A stretch of DNA of 60,675 nt from an uncultured Prevotellaceae bacterium (GTDB taxonomy: Bacteria > Bacteroidota > Bacteroidia > Bacteroidales > Bacteroidaceae). Positions 33,221 through 40,978 of the stretch are shown one piece after another (within the stretch, counting starts at the first letter, position 1; each line of letters opens with the position of its first letter). Below the pieces are notes generated by a model, which was not told the DNA's origin, did no database searches, and worked only from the letters and a program-made list of their open reading frames with translations. The translations under genes were made by a program, and so were the position numbers. The DNA lies in contig CACZBS010000019.1 in the NCBI GenBank assembly GCA_902779455.1, positions 1-60,675 of the forward strand, in the 5' to 3' direction.

Positions 33221-35660
33221 TGTTCTCTGTGCGGGCGATAATCTCGTTCTGCAGCTGGGCGGTCATGTCGTTGAAGTAGTCACTGTAGCCGGCCACGCGG
33301 ACGAGCAGGTCGCGATAGCGGTCGGGATGCTGCTGGGCGTCGCGGAGGGTCTGCGTGTCGACGATGTTAAACTGGATGTGGTGGCCGCCCAGTCGGAAGT
33401 AGGTGCGGATGAGGGCTGCCAGCTTCTGCTGGTCGGACTCGCGGCGCAGCAGCTGGGGCACGAAGCGCATGTTGAGCAGCGTGCCGCCGCTCTTGGTCTG
33501 GTCGAGACGGCCTAACGACTTGATGACGGCCGTGGGGCCGTGGGTGTCGCTGCCGTGGGCGGGCGACGTTCCGTCAGAGATGGCGAAGTGGGCCATGCGT
33601 CCGTCGGGCGTGGCGCCGCAGACGCTGCCGAAGTAGTTGTGGCAGGTGGTCGAGAGCATGTTCAGGTGGGTCTGTCCGCCGCGCGTGTTGGGCCGCCCCT
33701 CGATGGCTTGGACGAGGTCGTCGTAGATGCGCACGGCGATGTCGTCAGCCTCCGGGTCGTCGTTGCCGAAGAAGGGCGTGTGGTTGCGGATGTATTGGCG
33801 GATGATTTCTAATTGAGAATTGGGGATTGAGATTTGAGAATTGGCTGGCGCGGTTGGCTCTTGGGCGTTTCCCCAGTTCTGGCGACAGGCCTCCAGCATC
33901 TGGTCCATGGTGTAGCGGTGGTCGTCGAAGACGTGCTTCTTCAGGGCGCAGAACGAGTCGGTGAGGGTGCCGAGGCCGGTGCACTGGATGTAGGTGGTGT
34001 TGTAGCGTGCGCCGCCGTTGTAGTAGTCGCGCCCCTTGTCGATGCAGTCGTCGATGAAGATGCTGAGGAAGGTGGCGGGTGCGTAGAGGGCGAACATGCG
34101 CTCGATGTAGTTGTTGACGGCGAGCTTCAGGTTGACGAAGTACTGCATCTGGCGATGCCAGGCGTCATACAGTTCCTCGAACTTCGTGAACGTCCGCGGG
34201 TCGCCCGTCGCCAGTCCTAACGTCTTGCCCGTCTCGGGGTCGACGCCGTTGTGGAGCGTGATCTCAAGAATCTTGGGCGTGTTCAGATAGCCCGTCAGCA
34301 GATAGGCCTCCTTGCCGAAGGCCCCCACCTCGATGCAGCCCGAGCAGCCGCCCTCGCGGGCATCCTCGACCGACTTGCCGGCGCGCACCATCTCCCTGAC
34401 GTACGTGTCGGGATTGAAGATCGAGGGGTAGCCGTGGCCCTGCCGGATGACGCCGATGCCGGCCATGAGGAAGTCGTCGGGCGTGACCTCGGCGATGTGG
34501 ATCGAGAGTCCGGGCTGCAGCTGGTGGAGCTCCTCCTGAATCTCGAGTATCATGTATGACAGGTCGTTGGCGGCGCTGCGTCCCTCGCGGTCGATGCCGC
34601 CGATGTTGATGTTGGTGAAGTCGTTGTAGGTGCCGCTCTCCAGTGCCGTGACGCCCACCTTGGGCGGTGCGGGCTGGTTGTTGAACTTGATCCACAGGCA
34701 CGAGAGGAGCTCCTTGGCCTGGTCGCGCGTCAGCGAGCCGTCGGCCAGTCCCTTCTCATAGAAAGGCCGCAGGTGCTGGTCGATGTGTCCGGGGTTCATC
34801 GAGTCCCATCCGTTGAGCTCCGTGACCGTGCCCAGATGGACGAACCAGTACATCTGGATGGCCTCCCACAGGTCGCGCGGCGCATGGGCCGGCACCCATC
34901 GGCAGACGTCGGCAATGCGCTCGAGCTCCTTCCTCCGTTGTCCGTTGCTTTCCTTGGCAGCCAGCTGCAGGGCCAGCTCGGCGTGGCGCTCGGCCAGCAG
35001 GATGGCGGCGTCGCACGAGATGGCCATGGCCTCCAGCTCCTGCTGCTTGTCAGTCGCCTCAGGGTCGTTGATATAGTCGAGGCCGGCAATCTTCTCCGCG
35101 ATGCGCTGCTTGACGTCGAGCAGCCCCGCGCGATACATCTTGCCGTCCATGGCCGTATGGCCTGCGGCGCGCTGCTCCATAAACTCGGTGAAGACGCCCG
35201 CGTGGTAGGCCTCCTCCCACTCCTTCGAGACATGGCCGAAGATGCGCTCGCGCTGCGTCTTGCCGCGCCAGTAGGGGATGACCTCGCGCTCATACGTGTC
35301 GATGTCGTCCTGCGAGATGAGGTAGGGCTGCAGCTCGCGCTCGTTGAGCACATGGAGGTCGTCGACGGAGTGGCACGTTAGTTCGGGGAACGTCGGCACG
35401 GCCTTGGGCCGCGGGCCTCGCTCGCCGACGATGAGCTCGTCGGGTCCGATGTAGATGGTCTTCAGCCGGCAGATCTCGTAGAAGTTGCGGGCGCGCAGCA
35501 CGGGTGTCGACATCGTGCCGTAGTTCTCCTTATAGAAAGCGGTCTCGATCAGTGCGCGCTCTATCGAGAGCGTCGTGGGCGTGGTGAGGCTCTCGTGGCG
35601 CAGTCGGCGTATGCGGTCGTTCATGCCGTCGAGGCATTTGGGGTGCTTGATTTCAAACAT
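33210..35660 (-). CDS. hypD: Glycyl radical enzyme, probably trans-4-hydroxy-L-proline dehydratase
   Basis: At 816 residues this has the full PFL-like barrel. The active-site Cys is C442 with E444 in GCSGCIEVGAFGKE, and the glycyl radical residue is G791 in RVAGYSDYF. The GCIEVGAFGKEAYLLTGYLN block, together with NGVDPETGKTLGL, resembles HypD, which dehydrates trans-4-hydroxyproline to pyrroline-5-carboxylate, more than PFL, glycerol or choline enzymes. Two proline-specific peptidases flank the pair, supporting the call. Residues encoded by 33806-33845 (ANSQISIPNSQLE) are a repeat insertion. No P5C reductase (proC) lies nearby. Substrate is inferred; the glycyl radical family is certain. Confidence 0.75.
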   Translation of the reverse strand: MFEIKHPKCLDGMNDRIRRLRHESLTTPTTLSIERALIETAFYKENYGTMSTPVLRARNFYEICRLKTIYIGPDELIVGERGPRPKAVPTFPELTCHSVDDLHVLNERELQPYLISQDDIDTYEREVIPYWRGKTQRERIFGHVSKEWEEAYHAGVFTEFMEQRAAGHTAMDGKMYRAGLLDVKQRIAEKIAGLDYINDPEATDKQQELEAMAISCDAAILLAERHAELALQLAAKESNGQRRKELERIADVCRWVPAHAPRDLWEAIQMYWFVHLGTVTELNGWDSMNPGHIDQHLRPFYEKGLADGSLTRDQAKELLSCLWIKFNNQPAPPKVGVTALESGTYNDFTNINIGGIDREGRSAANDLSYMILEIQEELHQLQPGLSIHIAEVTPDDFLMAGIGVIRQGHGYPSIFNPDTYVREMVRAGKSVEDAREGGCSGCIEVGAFGKEAYLLTGYLNTPKILEITLHNGVDPETGKTLGLATGDPRTFTKFEELYDAWHRQMQYFVNLKLAVNNYIERMFALYAPATFLSIFIDDCIDKGRDYYNGGARYNTTYIQCTGLGTLTDSFCALKKHVFDDHRYTMDQMLEACRQNWGNAQEPTAPANSQISIPNSQLEIIRQYIRNHTPFFGNDDPEADDIAVRIYDDLVQAIEGRPNTRGGQTHLNMLSTTCHNYFGSVCGATPDGRMAHFAISDGTSPAHGSDTHGPTAVIKSLGRLDQTKSGGTLLNMRFVPQLLRRESDQQKLAALIRTYFRLGGHHIQFNIVDTQTLRDAQQHPDRYRDLLVRVAGYSDYFNDMTAQLQNEIIARTENNEY
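33806..33845. repeat. Heptamer repeat insertion in the glycyl radical enzyme gene
   Basis: Tandem variants of TTGAGAA / TTGAGAT (33810-33842) encode ANSQISIPNSQLE on the minus strand, between conserved helices. Related TCTCAAT / TTGAGAA heptamers recur at 48484-48537 and 47989-48079. Confidence 0.6.
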
Positions 35661-35745
35661 GTCTGAGGATTTTAGTTTAGGTCTCTGAGGATCTTGGATT
35701 GGGTCTCTAAAGATCTTTGTCTTGTTCTCTAAGGATTAAAGGATT

Positions 35746-37152
35746 TTAGGATGGGGAGGCGTTCTTGGCCTGATAGACCTCGTCGATGGTCATGGGCTTC
35801 TTGATCTTGCCCAGCAGGCGGGCGCCGGTGGGCGTCATGACGTAGTTGAGCTCATTGCGCAGGCCGGTGAAGTCGCGCCAGGGGCGCAGCCGGTCGTAGC
35901 AGATGAAGTCGCGGTGCTGTCCTTCGGCCTCCCACTTGTCCATCAGCTCCGGGATGAAGTAGATGCCCGGCTCGACGGTGAAGACGAAGCCCACCTCGAG
36001 CGGCCGCGCCAGTCGGAGCGACTTGAATCCGAACTGCGTCGACTTCTGCTGGCCATCGGCATAGCCGACATACTGCTCGCCCAGGTTCTCCATGTTGTGG
36101 ACGTCGAGGCCCACCATGTGGCCCAGTCCGCAGGGGAAGAACAGGGCGTAAGCCCCGCTTTGCGCTGCCTCGGCCGGGTCGCCCTTCATCAGTCCCAGCT
36201 CCTTCATGCCGCGCGCTATCTCCGTGGCGGCGGCGAGGTGGGCCTCGAGGAAAGGTGTGCCCAGCTGCAGGCGGTCGACGGCGGCCTGGAAGCTGCGCAG
36301 GTGGATCTCGTAGACGGCGGCCTGTCGGTCCGTGAACCGCTCGCCGACGGGCATCGACGACGACAGGTCGCCCGCATAGTGGCTATGCGTCTCAGCCCCC
36401 GCGTCGAGCAGGAAGATGTCGCCCTCGCGCAGCATGTGGATGAAGCCGTGGTTATGGAGCACCTGCCCCTGCACCGTGGCGATGGTGGGGAAGGCCAGCG
36501 CGTTGCCATGCCGGCAGGCCACCTCCTCGACGGCCGCCGCCACCTCCGACTCGTGAATGCCGGGTCGGACGGTGCGATAGGCCGCCAGGTGCATCTCGGT
36601 GCTCAGGTCGACCGACTGCTCGATGAGGCGTATCTCCTCCTCGTCCTTATGGTTGCGCTGGCTGACGATGGCCTTGATCAGGTCGACGGAGGCCATGGCC
36701 GGCTGGGCGGCCGGCTCGACGCCGAGCAGCTCCCAGAGCCACACGCGGTGGTCGCCGCGATAGGGCGGCAGGAAGTGGATCGGCTGACCTTTGCGGCGCG
36801 CCCGGTCGAGATAGCTCTTCAGCTCGCTTAGAGGGCGCGTGTCGCTGATGCCGTAGGGCAGGCATTTCTCGCTGAGCGACGGCTGCCGTCCTGTCCACAC
36901 GATGTCGTCGATGGTCAGCTCATTGCCGAAGACGACGACGCGGTCCTCGTCGACATCGATGACGGCGGCCAGTCCGGCATAGTCGAGTCCGATGAAATAG
37001 AGGAACGTGGAGTCCTGGCGGAAGCGGTAGGTGTTGTCGGCATAGTTCATGCCCACCTCGTCGTTGCCCAGCAGCAGGAGCAGCCCGCTCCCCATGTCGC
37101 GCATCAGCTGGCGGCGCCGGCGTTCGTAGGTCTCTTTCTTAATATTTTCCAT
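35746..37152 (-). CDS. M24 family aminopeptidase P / prolidase-like
   Basis: The 468-residue metallopeptidase has an AMPP N-terminal domain (MNYADNTYRFRQDSTFLYFI) and an M24 catalytic domain: FLLDAGAETHSHYAGDLSS, GLGHMVGLDVHNM, FTVEPGIYFIPELMD and the last glutamate in LRNELNYVMTP. It cleaves Xaa-Pro bonds; whether it prefers dipeptides (prolidase) or longer peptides is not clear. It overlaps the preceding lipoprotein gene by 14 bp and lies 85 bp before the glycyl radical enzyme gene, the gap holding three loose TCTCTnAGGAT repeats (35663-35740). It is the second gene of the operon. Confidence 0.85.
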   Translation of the reverse strand: MENIKKETYERRRRQLMRDMGSGLLLLLGNDEVGMNYADNTYRFRQDSTFLYFIGLDYAGLAAVIDVDEDRVVVFGNELTIDDIVWTGRQPSLSEKCLPYGISDTRPLSELKSYLDRARRKGQPIHFLPPYRGDHRVWLWELLGVEPAAQPAMASVDLIKAIVSQRNHKDEEEIRLIEQSVDLSTEMHLAAYRTVRPGIHESEVAAAVEEVACRHGNALAFPTIATVQGQVLHNHGFIHMLREGDIFLLDAGAETHSHYAGDLSSSMPVGERFTDRQAAVYEIHLRSFQAAVDRLQLGTPFLEAHLAAATEIARGMKELGLMKGDPAEAAQSGAYALFFPCGLGHMVGLDVHNMENLGEQYVGYADGQQKSTQFGFKSLRLARPLEVGFVFTVEPGIYFIPELMDKWEAEGQHRDFICYDRLRPWRDFTGLRNELNYVMTPTGARLLGKIKKPMTIDEVYQAKNASPS

Positions 37153-37987
37153 ACTCGTTCACTTTCTTATGTTTACTGATTTGTAGGGCAGTCTTAGGAA
37201 AAAATTCGGCCAGCAGGGCGTAGAGGTCGGGGTCGTACGCCTCGAGCTCCTCGCGCGTGTTCACCCAGTTGTGCTTGCCGTCCGCACGGGGCATCTCGGC
37301 GTTGACGTTGAACCAGTCCTGCACGGCCTCGGCCATGTATTCCTCCTTGTCCGTCGCGCGGTAGGTGCCGTCGAGGATGCCGCTGGCCTTGGCCCGCTCG
37401 TAGCATGCCTTGAGCCGCGCGTCGAAGTCGGGCACGGCCAGCATCAGCCCGATGAGGTGGATGCTGTGTGCAAACTCATGGATGAGGATGTCCTCGGCGT
37501 GATACTTGTCTATCTGGTAGCCCAGCACGTTCTCCTCGGCACAACTCGTCAGCGGCAGCTCCAGGTCGCCGCCCAGCCCGCGGGCCCGCAGGTCCCAGTT
37601 GAGCGTCGTGTCGCTGGCCAGGTGGCGGTGCTCGGGGATGTCGGTCGTCCCCTCATAGCGCCCCATGATGGCCACGCGCGTGCCTCGGCCCACCATCGAG
37701 TCGAGCACGGCCTTCGGCAACATGCTCGTCATGGCATAGAGCGTCGCATGGGCGGCCGTGAAGGCCGAGTCGGGCACGCGCCACGACGAGATGAGCGGGA
37801 TGCCGTTGACGTCGACATACTTCGTGTAGAACGCATCCAGGGAGAGCGAGTCGGGCGGAGCCGTCACGACGCACTCGGGGATGCTGAGCACTTCGCTCTC
37901 CGTCGCCGTGCCGTCGCCCCTCGGGGCCCTCTGGCAGGCGGCCACGTTCAGCAGCATAGCAGCGAGCATTAAGACTTTTAGTTTCAT
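37139..37987 (-). CDS. Lipoprotein with zinc metallopeptidase motif (HExxH)
   Basis: The start used, ATG at 37987, gives 282 residues with the signal MKLKVLMLAAMLLNVAAC and lipid-attached Cys. Upstream ATGs at 37996 and 38008 are possible; a promoter (TATCTTTG, 38019-38026 minus) lies just ahead. The zinc motif is DILIHEFAHSIHLIG with a later Glu in EEYMAEAVQDWF, a gluzincin-type layout as in lethal-factor-like or Mlc-titration-like peptidases. A lipid-anchored, envelope-located peptidase is inferred. It heads the 37987-30314 minus operon, suggesting an envelope step of peptide degradation. Confidence 0.65.
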   Translation of the reverse strand: MKLKVLMLAAMLLNVAACQRAPRGDGTATESEVLSIPECVVTAPPDSLSLDAFYTKYVDVNGIPLISSWRVPDSAFTAAHATLYAMTSMLPKAVLDSMVGRGTRVAIMGRYEGTTDIPEHRHLASDTTLNWDLRARGLGGDLELPLTSCAEENVLGYQIDKYHAEDILIHEFAHSIHLIGLMLAVPDFDARLKACYERAKASGILDGTYRATDKEEYMAEAVQDWFNVNAEMPRADGKHNWVNTREELEAYDPDLYALLAEFFPKTALQISKHKKVNEYGKY

Positions 37988-38018
37988 AGGAATCATTGTT
38001 TTTGTCATTTCGAGGTTA

Positions 38019-38026
38019 CAAAGATA
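38019..38026 (-). promoter_or_regulatory. Promoter -7 element (TATCTTTG) for the peptide-catabolism operon
   Basis: The minus strand reads TATCTTTG, about 32 bp before the ATG at 37987. The first in-frame ATG at 38008 would leave almost no leader. The whole five-gene operon could be read from here. Confidence 0.6.
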
Positions 38027-38122
38027 GGAAATATAATTTAAAAAAGAACAATGAAAATCGAAAAATATGTTCATGTCAGCAAAATTTCCCTTTGTCTGTC
38101 CGCTTATCTCAATTTATTTTCG

Positions 38123-38130
38123 TACTTTTG
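38123..38130 (+). promoter_or_regulatory. Promoter -7 element (TACTTTTG) for malate dehydrogenase
   Basis: TACTTTTG lies 65 bp before the ATG at 38196, in the AT-rich spacer of a divergent pair (minus operon promoter at 38019-38026). Confidence 0.6.
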
Positions 38131-38195
38131 CACTCGGAAAACATCCGTCAAATGTATTAACATATTAACCAATATAAAACATTAAAAAAAGTATT

Positions 38196-39182
38196 ATGGC
38201 ATTTTTGACTGACGAGAAATTAGTGATTGTTGGTGCCGGCGGCATGATCGGCTCTAACATGGTGCAGAGTGTGCTCATGCTGGGCCTGACCCCCAACATC
38301 TGCCTGTATGATATCTACGAGCCGGGCGTACATGGCGTCTACGACGAGATCTGCCACTGCGCTTTCCCTGGCGCCAATGTCTACTACACCGTTGATCCCG
38401 AGAAGGCTTTCACGGGTGCTAAGTACATCATCTCCTCTGGCGGCGCTCCCCGTAAGGAAGGCATGACCCGCGAGGACCTGCTGAAGGGCAATTGCAAGAT
38501 CGCTGCCGACTTCGGCGAGAACATCAAGAAGTACTGCCCCGACGTGAAGCACGTCGTCGTCATCTTCAACCCCGCTGACGTCACCGCCCTGACCGCCCTG
38601 ATCCACTCGGGTCTGAAGCCCAACCAGCTCACCTCGCTGGCCGCCCTCGACTCCACCCGCCTGCAGCAGCAGCTCGCACTGGAGTTCGGCGTGCGCCAGG
38701 ACAAGGTGACCAACGCCTACACCTACGGTGGCCACGGCGAGCAGATGGCCGTCTTCGCCTCGAAGGCCCTCATCGACGGCAAGCCCCTCTCCGAGCTGCC
38801 CCTGAGCGCTGAGCGCTGGGCTGAGATTAAGCACATGACCACCCAGGGTGGCTCGAACATCATCAAGCTGCGCGGCCGCTCGTCGTTCCAAAGCCCCGCT
38901 TACCAGGCTGTGAAGATGATCGAAGGCGCCATGGGCGGCGAGCCCTTCCGCTGGCCTGCCGGCTGCTATGTCAACGACTTCGGCTTCAAGAACGTCATGA
39001 TGGCCATGCCTACGGTCATCGACAAGGACGGTGTGCACTACACCAAGCCCGAGGGCACGGCCGAGGAGATGGCTGAGCTCCAGAAGTCGTATGAGCACCT
39101 ACAGAAGATGCGCGATGAGATTATCTCGCTCGGCATCATCCCCGCCGTCGAGGACTGGGGCAAGGACAACGCCAACCTGTAA
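38196..39182 (+). CDS. mdh: Malate dehydrogenase
   Basis: The 328-residue enzyme is NAD-dependent, with a glycine-rich nucleotide loop (VIVGAGGMIGSNM) and the substrate loop APRKEGMTREDLL. The catalytic His is in YTYGGHGEQM, and a conserved ALDSTRLQQQLA segment is present. It interconverts malate and oxaloacetate in the TCA/fumarate branch used by Bacteroidales to make succinate and propionate. The start is unambiguous, and codon use is the most strongly biased of the window, as for highly expressed genes. A large hairpin (39205-39262) follows. Confidence 0.95.
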   Translation: MAFLTDEKLVIVGAGGMIGSNMVQSVLMLGLTPNICLYDIYEPGVHGVYDEICHCAFPGANVYYTVDPEKAFTGAKYIISSGGAPRKEGMTREDLLKGNCKIAADFGENIKKYCPDVKHVVVIFNPADVTALTALIHSGLKPNQLTSLAALDSTRLQQQLALEFGVRQDKVTNAYTYGGHGEQMAVFASKALIDGKPLSELPLSAERWAEIKHMTTQGGSNIIKLRGRSSFQSPAYQAVKMIEGAMGGEPFRWPAGCYVNDFGFKNVMMAMPTVIDKDGVHYTKPEGTAEEMAELQKSYEHLQKMRDEIISLGIIPAVEDWGKDNANL

Positions 39183-39204
39183 TCGGAGGTAAAAAGTAAA
39201 AGCG

Positions 39205-39262
39205 AAAAGTGAGAAGTTTGCTACCTTCTTCCTTTAAAGACGGCAGCAAACTTCTCACTTTT
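39205..39262. terminator. Heptamer-type palindrome acting as terminator after mdh
   Basis: 18-bp arms AAAAGTGAGAAGTTTGCT (39205-39222) and AGCAAACTTCTCACTTTT (39245-39262), followed by CTG and an eight-T run. It belongs to the AGTGAGAA/TTTGC repeat family, so a member of that family seems reused as a terminator here. Confidence 0.8.
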
Positions 39263-39319
39263 CTGTTTTTTTTACGAGAAATAAACGTAAAAAAGGATTG
39301 ATGTTAGCCGAAAACGGCT

Positions 39320-39327
39320 TACCTTTG
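39320..39327 (+). promoter_or_regulatory. Promoter -7 element (TACCTTTG) for the ECF sigma factor
   Basis: TACCTTTG lies 8 bp before the ATG at 39336, so the transcript would be almost leaderless. The protein start is clear from family similarity. Confidence 0.6.
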
Positions 39328-39335
39328 CAAACCGT

Positions 39336-39833
39336 ATGCGAAACATTGATTTGTCTTTCCGCACTTATTACCGCCCGCTGTGCCTCTATGCGCTGCACTA
39401 CCTGCGCGACGTGCAGGCTGCCGAAGATACCGTGCAAGACTGCTTTGTGAGCCTGCTGGAAGCCGAGGTGACGCCGGAAAACACACGGGCGTGGCTCTAC
39501 ACAGCCGTGCGCAACCGCTGCATCGACCAGCTTCGCCGCCGCCAGCCCTTGTTTGCCGACATACAGCCCACTGACCTCGATGGCTGCATCACCGACGAGG
39601 AGGCGCAGGAGCGCTCGCTGCACGAGGCAGAGTTGTGGACGGCCGTAGACGCCCTGCCCCCGCGCTGCCGCGAGGTGCTGCTGCTGGCCAAACGTGACGG
39701 TCTGACCTACAATGAGATAGCCCTGCGCATGGGCATCTCGGTGAAGACCGTGGAGCACCAGATGAGCAAGGCCCTGCGCACGCTGCGCAAACGGAAAGCT
39801 GACTTCTTCTACTCTTTCTTGTCCTTCGTCTGA
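39336..39833 (+). CDS. ECF-type RNA polymerase sigma-70 factor
   Basis: The 165-residue protein has sigma region 2 (YYRPLCLYALHYLRDVQAAE, DTVQDCFVSLL) and region 4 (ALPPRCREVLLLAKRDGLTY, EIALRMGISVKTVEHQMSKA) with no region 1 or 3. It belongs to the Bacteroidetes group that controls TonB-dependent receptor genes and pairs with FecR-like anti-sigma factors. Its targets probably include the barrel, TonB receptor, DUF4249 and FecR-like genes that follow at 40322-45278. Its 3' end overlaps the convergent lipoprotein gene by 25 bp. Confidence 0.9.
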   Translation: MRNIDLSFRTYYRPLCLYALHYLRDVQAAEDTVQDCFVSLLEAEVTPENTRAWLYTAVRNRCIDQLRRRQPLFADIQPTDLDGCITDEEAQERSLHEAELWTAVDALPPRCREVLLLAKRDGLTYNEIALRMGISVKTVEHQMSKALRTLRKRKADFFYSFLSFV

Positions 39834-40129
39834 TGCGGCTCAGGCAGCGACGGATGGTGCTCGTAGAACGAGTCCATCGCCACCACGCGACCGTTGCGGA
39901 AGTTGACTATCAGCACATCGTCGTCGCCGGTGAGGAAGTGCTTCCGGTATTCCCATTCTTCGTAGTTCTCATTGAAGCGGCGGTAGCTGGGCTTGCCCAG
40001 CGACTGCTGTACCTCCTGTGCCGTCATGCCTGGCTGAATGTGTGAACTGCGCTCGCCCAAGGTTGAGGTCAGCGCGCCGCACGACGTGAGCATAGCGGCC
40101 AGACCCAGAGTAATCAGTATTCGTTTCAT
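39809..40129 (-). CDS. Small SmpA/OmlA (BamE)-like lipoprotein
   Basis: 106 residues: a lipoprotein signal (MKRILITLGLAAMLTSC) and a small domain with IQPGMTAQEVQQSLGKPSYR, matching the BamE/OmlA-type fold (helix-helix then beta sheet; NYEEWEYRKHFLTGDDDVLI). BamE helps the barrel assembly machinery; many Bacteroidetes relatives are only loosely related, so the exact role is uncertain. It lies on the opposite strand inside the sigma/TonB receptor locus, converging on the sigma gene with a 25-bp overlap. A promoter (TATCTTTG, minus, 40157-40164) precedes it. Confidence 0.75.
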   Translation of the reverse strand: MKRILITLGLAAMLTSCGALTSTLGERSSHIQPGMTAQEVQQSLGKPSYRRFNENYEEWEYRKHFLTGDDDVLIVNFRNGRVVAMDSFYEHHPSLPEPHQTKDKKE

Positions 40130-40156
40130 ATCTTTTCACTTTTTTTCTTGATGCTG

Positions 40157-40164
40157 CAAAGATA
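40157..40164 (-). promoter_or_regulatory. Promoter -7 element (TATCTTTG) for the BamE-like gene
   Basis: The minus strand reads TATCTTTG, 28 bp before the ATG at 40129. Confidence 0.55.
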
Positions 40165-40321
40165 AGCCTTCCTGGCCAGACAGACAAGGAGAAAACCCTA
40201 TTCGTGTGTAGGGGATTTCCTATCGGCAAACACCCGGCATTTTTTTTTCGCTTCGTCATAGGGGTATTCTTTTTTTTTGCGTCAAATAATTATAGTGTAT
40301 AAAAAAACAGACCCTATTAAC

Positions 40322-40963
40322 ATGAGAAAGTTCATCACCATCATCGCCCTGCTCATGGCCACGGCCACGGGCATCGGCGCACAAGAGACAACCACCACAG
40401 CACGCCGCTGGCACTTCGAAGTAGACCTGCGCTACCAACACATGGTCTTCCACAACACCACAGGCCGGACAAAGATTCACTTCTACGACACGGAGAAACA
40501 GGCCTACATAGACTATGACTACAAGAACAACAATCATCAAATCATAGGCGACCAGGGATTTCCCGACAAGTACGGCGGCAACACACTCGTGCTGATGGAA
40601 ACCTTCGACATCAACCGCAGACTGACGGTCGGCCTCGGCCTGACCCTTGCCCGCTACAACCAAATGGATGAGAGCGGCGGCAACCTGGTGGCGTCGCTAC
40701 GCTACAAACCCTGGAGCCAGCACCCCTACGGCTATTTCTACACTGAGCTGGGGCTGGGGCCGCTGGTCAACCTGGGCTGGGGCACGAGCGTACGCCTGTC
40801 GAAGCGCCGCCGACTGGCCTTCAAGGTGGGCTACAACATGCAGTGCATCAACAGCTACCTGAAGTTAAACAGTACCAACAGCGAAGGCTACGAGAATTAC
40901 TATAACAGCCATCTACACAGTTACATGCACTGCCTGCAGGGCAGCATCGGCATTGTGTTCTGA
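40322..40963 (+). CDS. Small outer membrane beta-barrel protein
   Basis: The start ATG at 40322 gives 213 residues: signal peptide MRKFITIIALLMATATGIGA, then amphipathic strands (WHFEVDLRYQHMVFHN, RLTVGLGLTLARYNQ, RLAFKVGYNMQCIN) and a final aromatic SIGIVF strand, typical of a porin-like barrel. No named family is recognised. The TonB receptor gene starts 15 bp downstream, so they are probably co-transcribed and form one uptake or signalling locus controlled by the upstream sigma factor. Confidence 0.7.
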   Translation: MRKFITIIALLMATATGIGAQETTTTARRWHFEVDLRYQHMVFHNTTGRTKIHFYDTEKQAYIDYDYKNNNHQIIGDQGFPDKYGGNTLVLMETFDINRRLTVGLGLTLARYNQMDESGGNLVASLRYKPWSQHPYGYFYTELGLGPLVNLGWGTSVRLSKRRRLAFKVGYNMQCINSYLKLNSTNSEGYENYYNSHLHSYMHCLQGSIGIVF

Positions 40964-40978
40964 CAACCTTTATTAATA

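Noticed and set aside
33210-35660. Pyruvate formate-lyase (pflB) or glycerol dehydratase
   Set aside because: PFL has a double-Cys active site and different neighbours; the GCIEVGAFGKE block and the proline peptidases favour hydroxyproline dehydratase.
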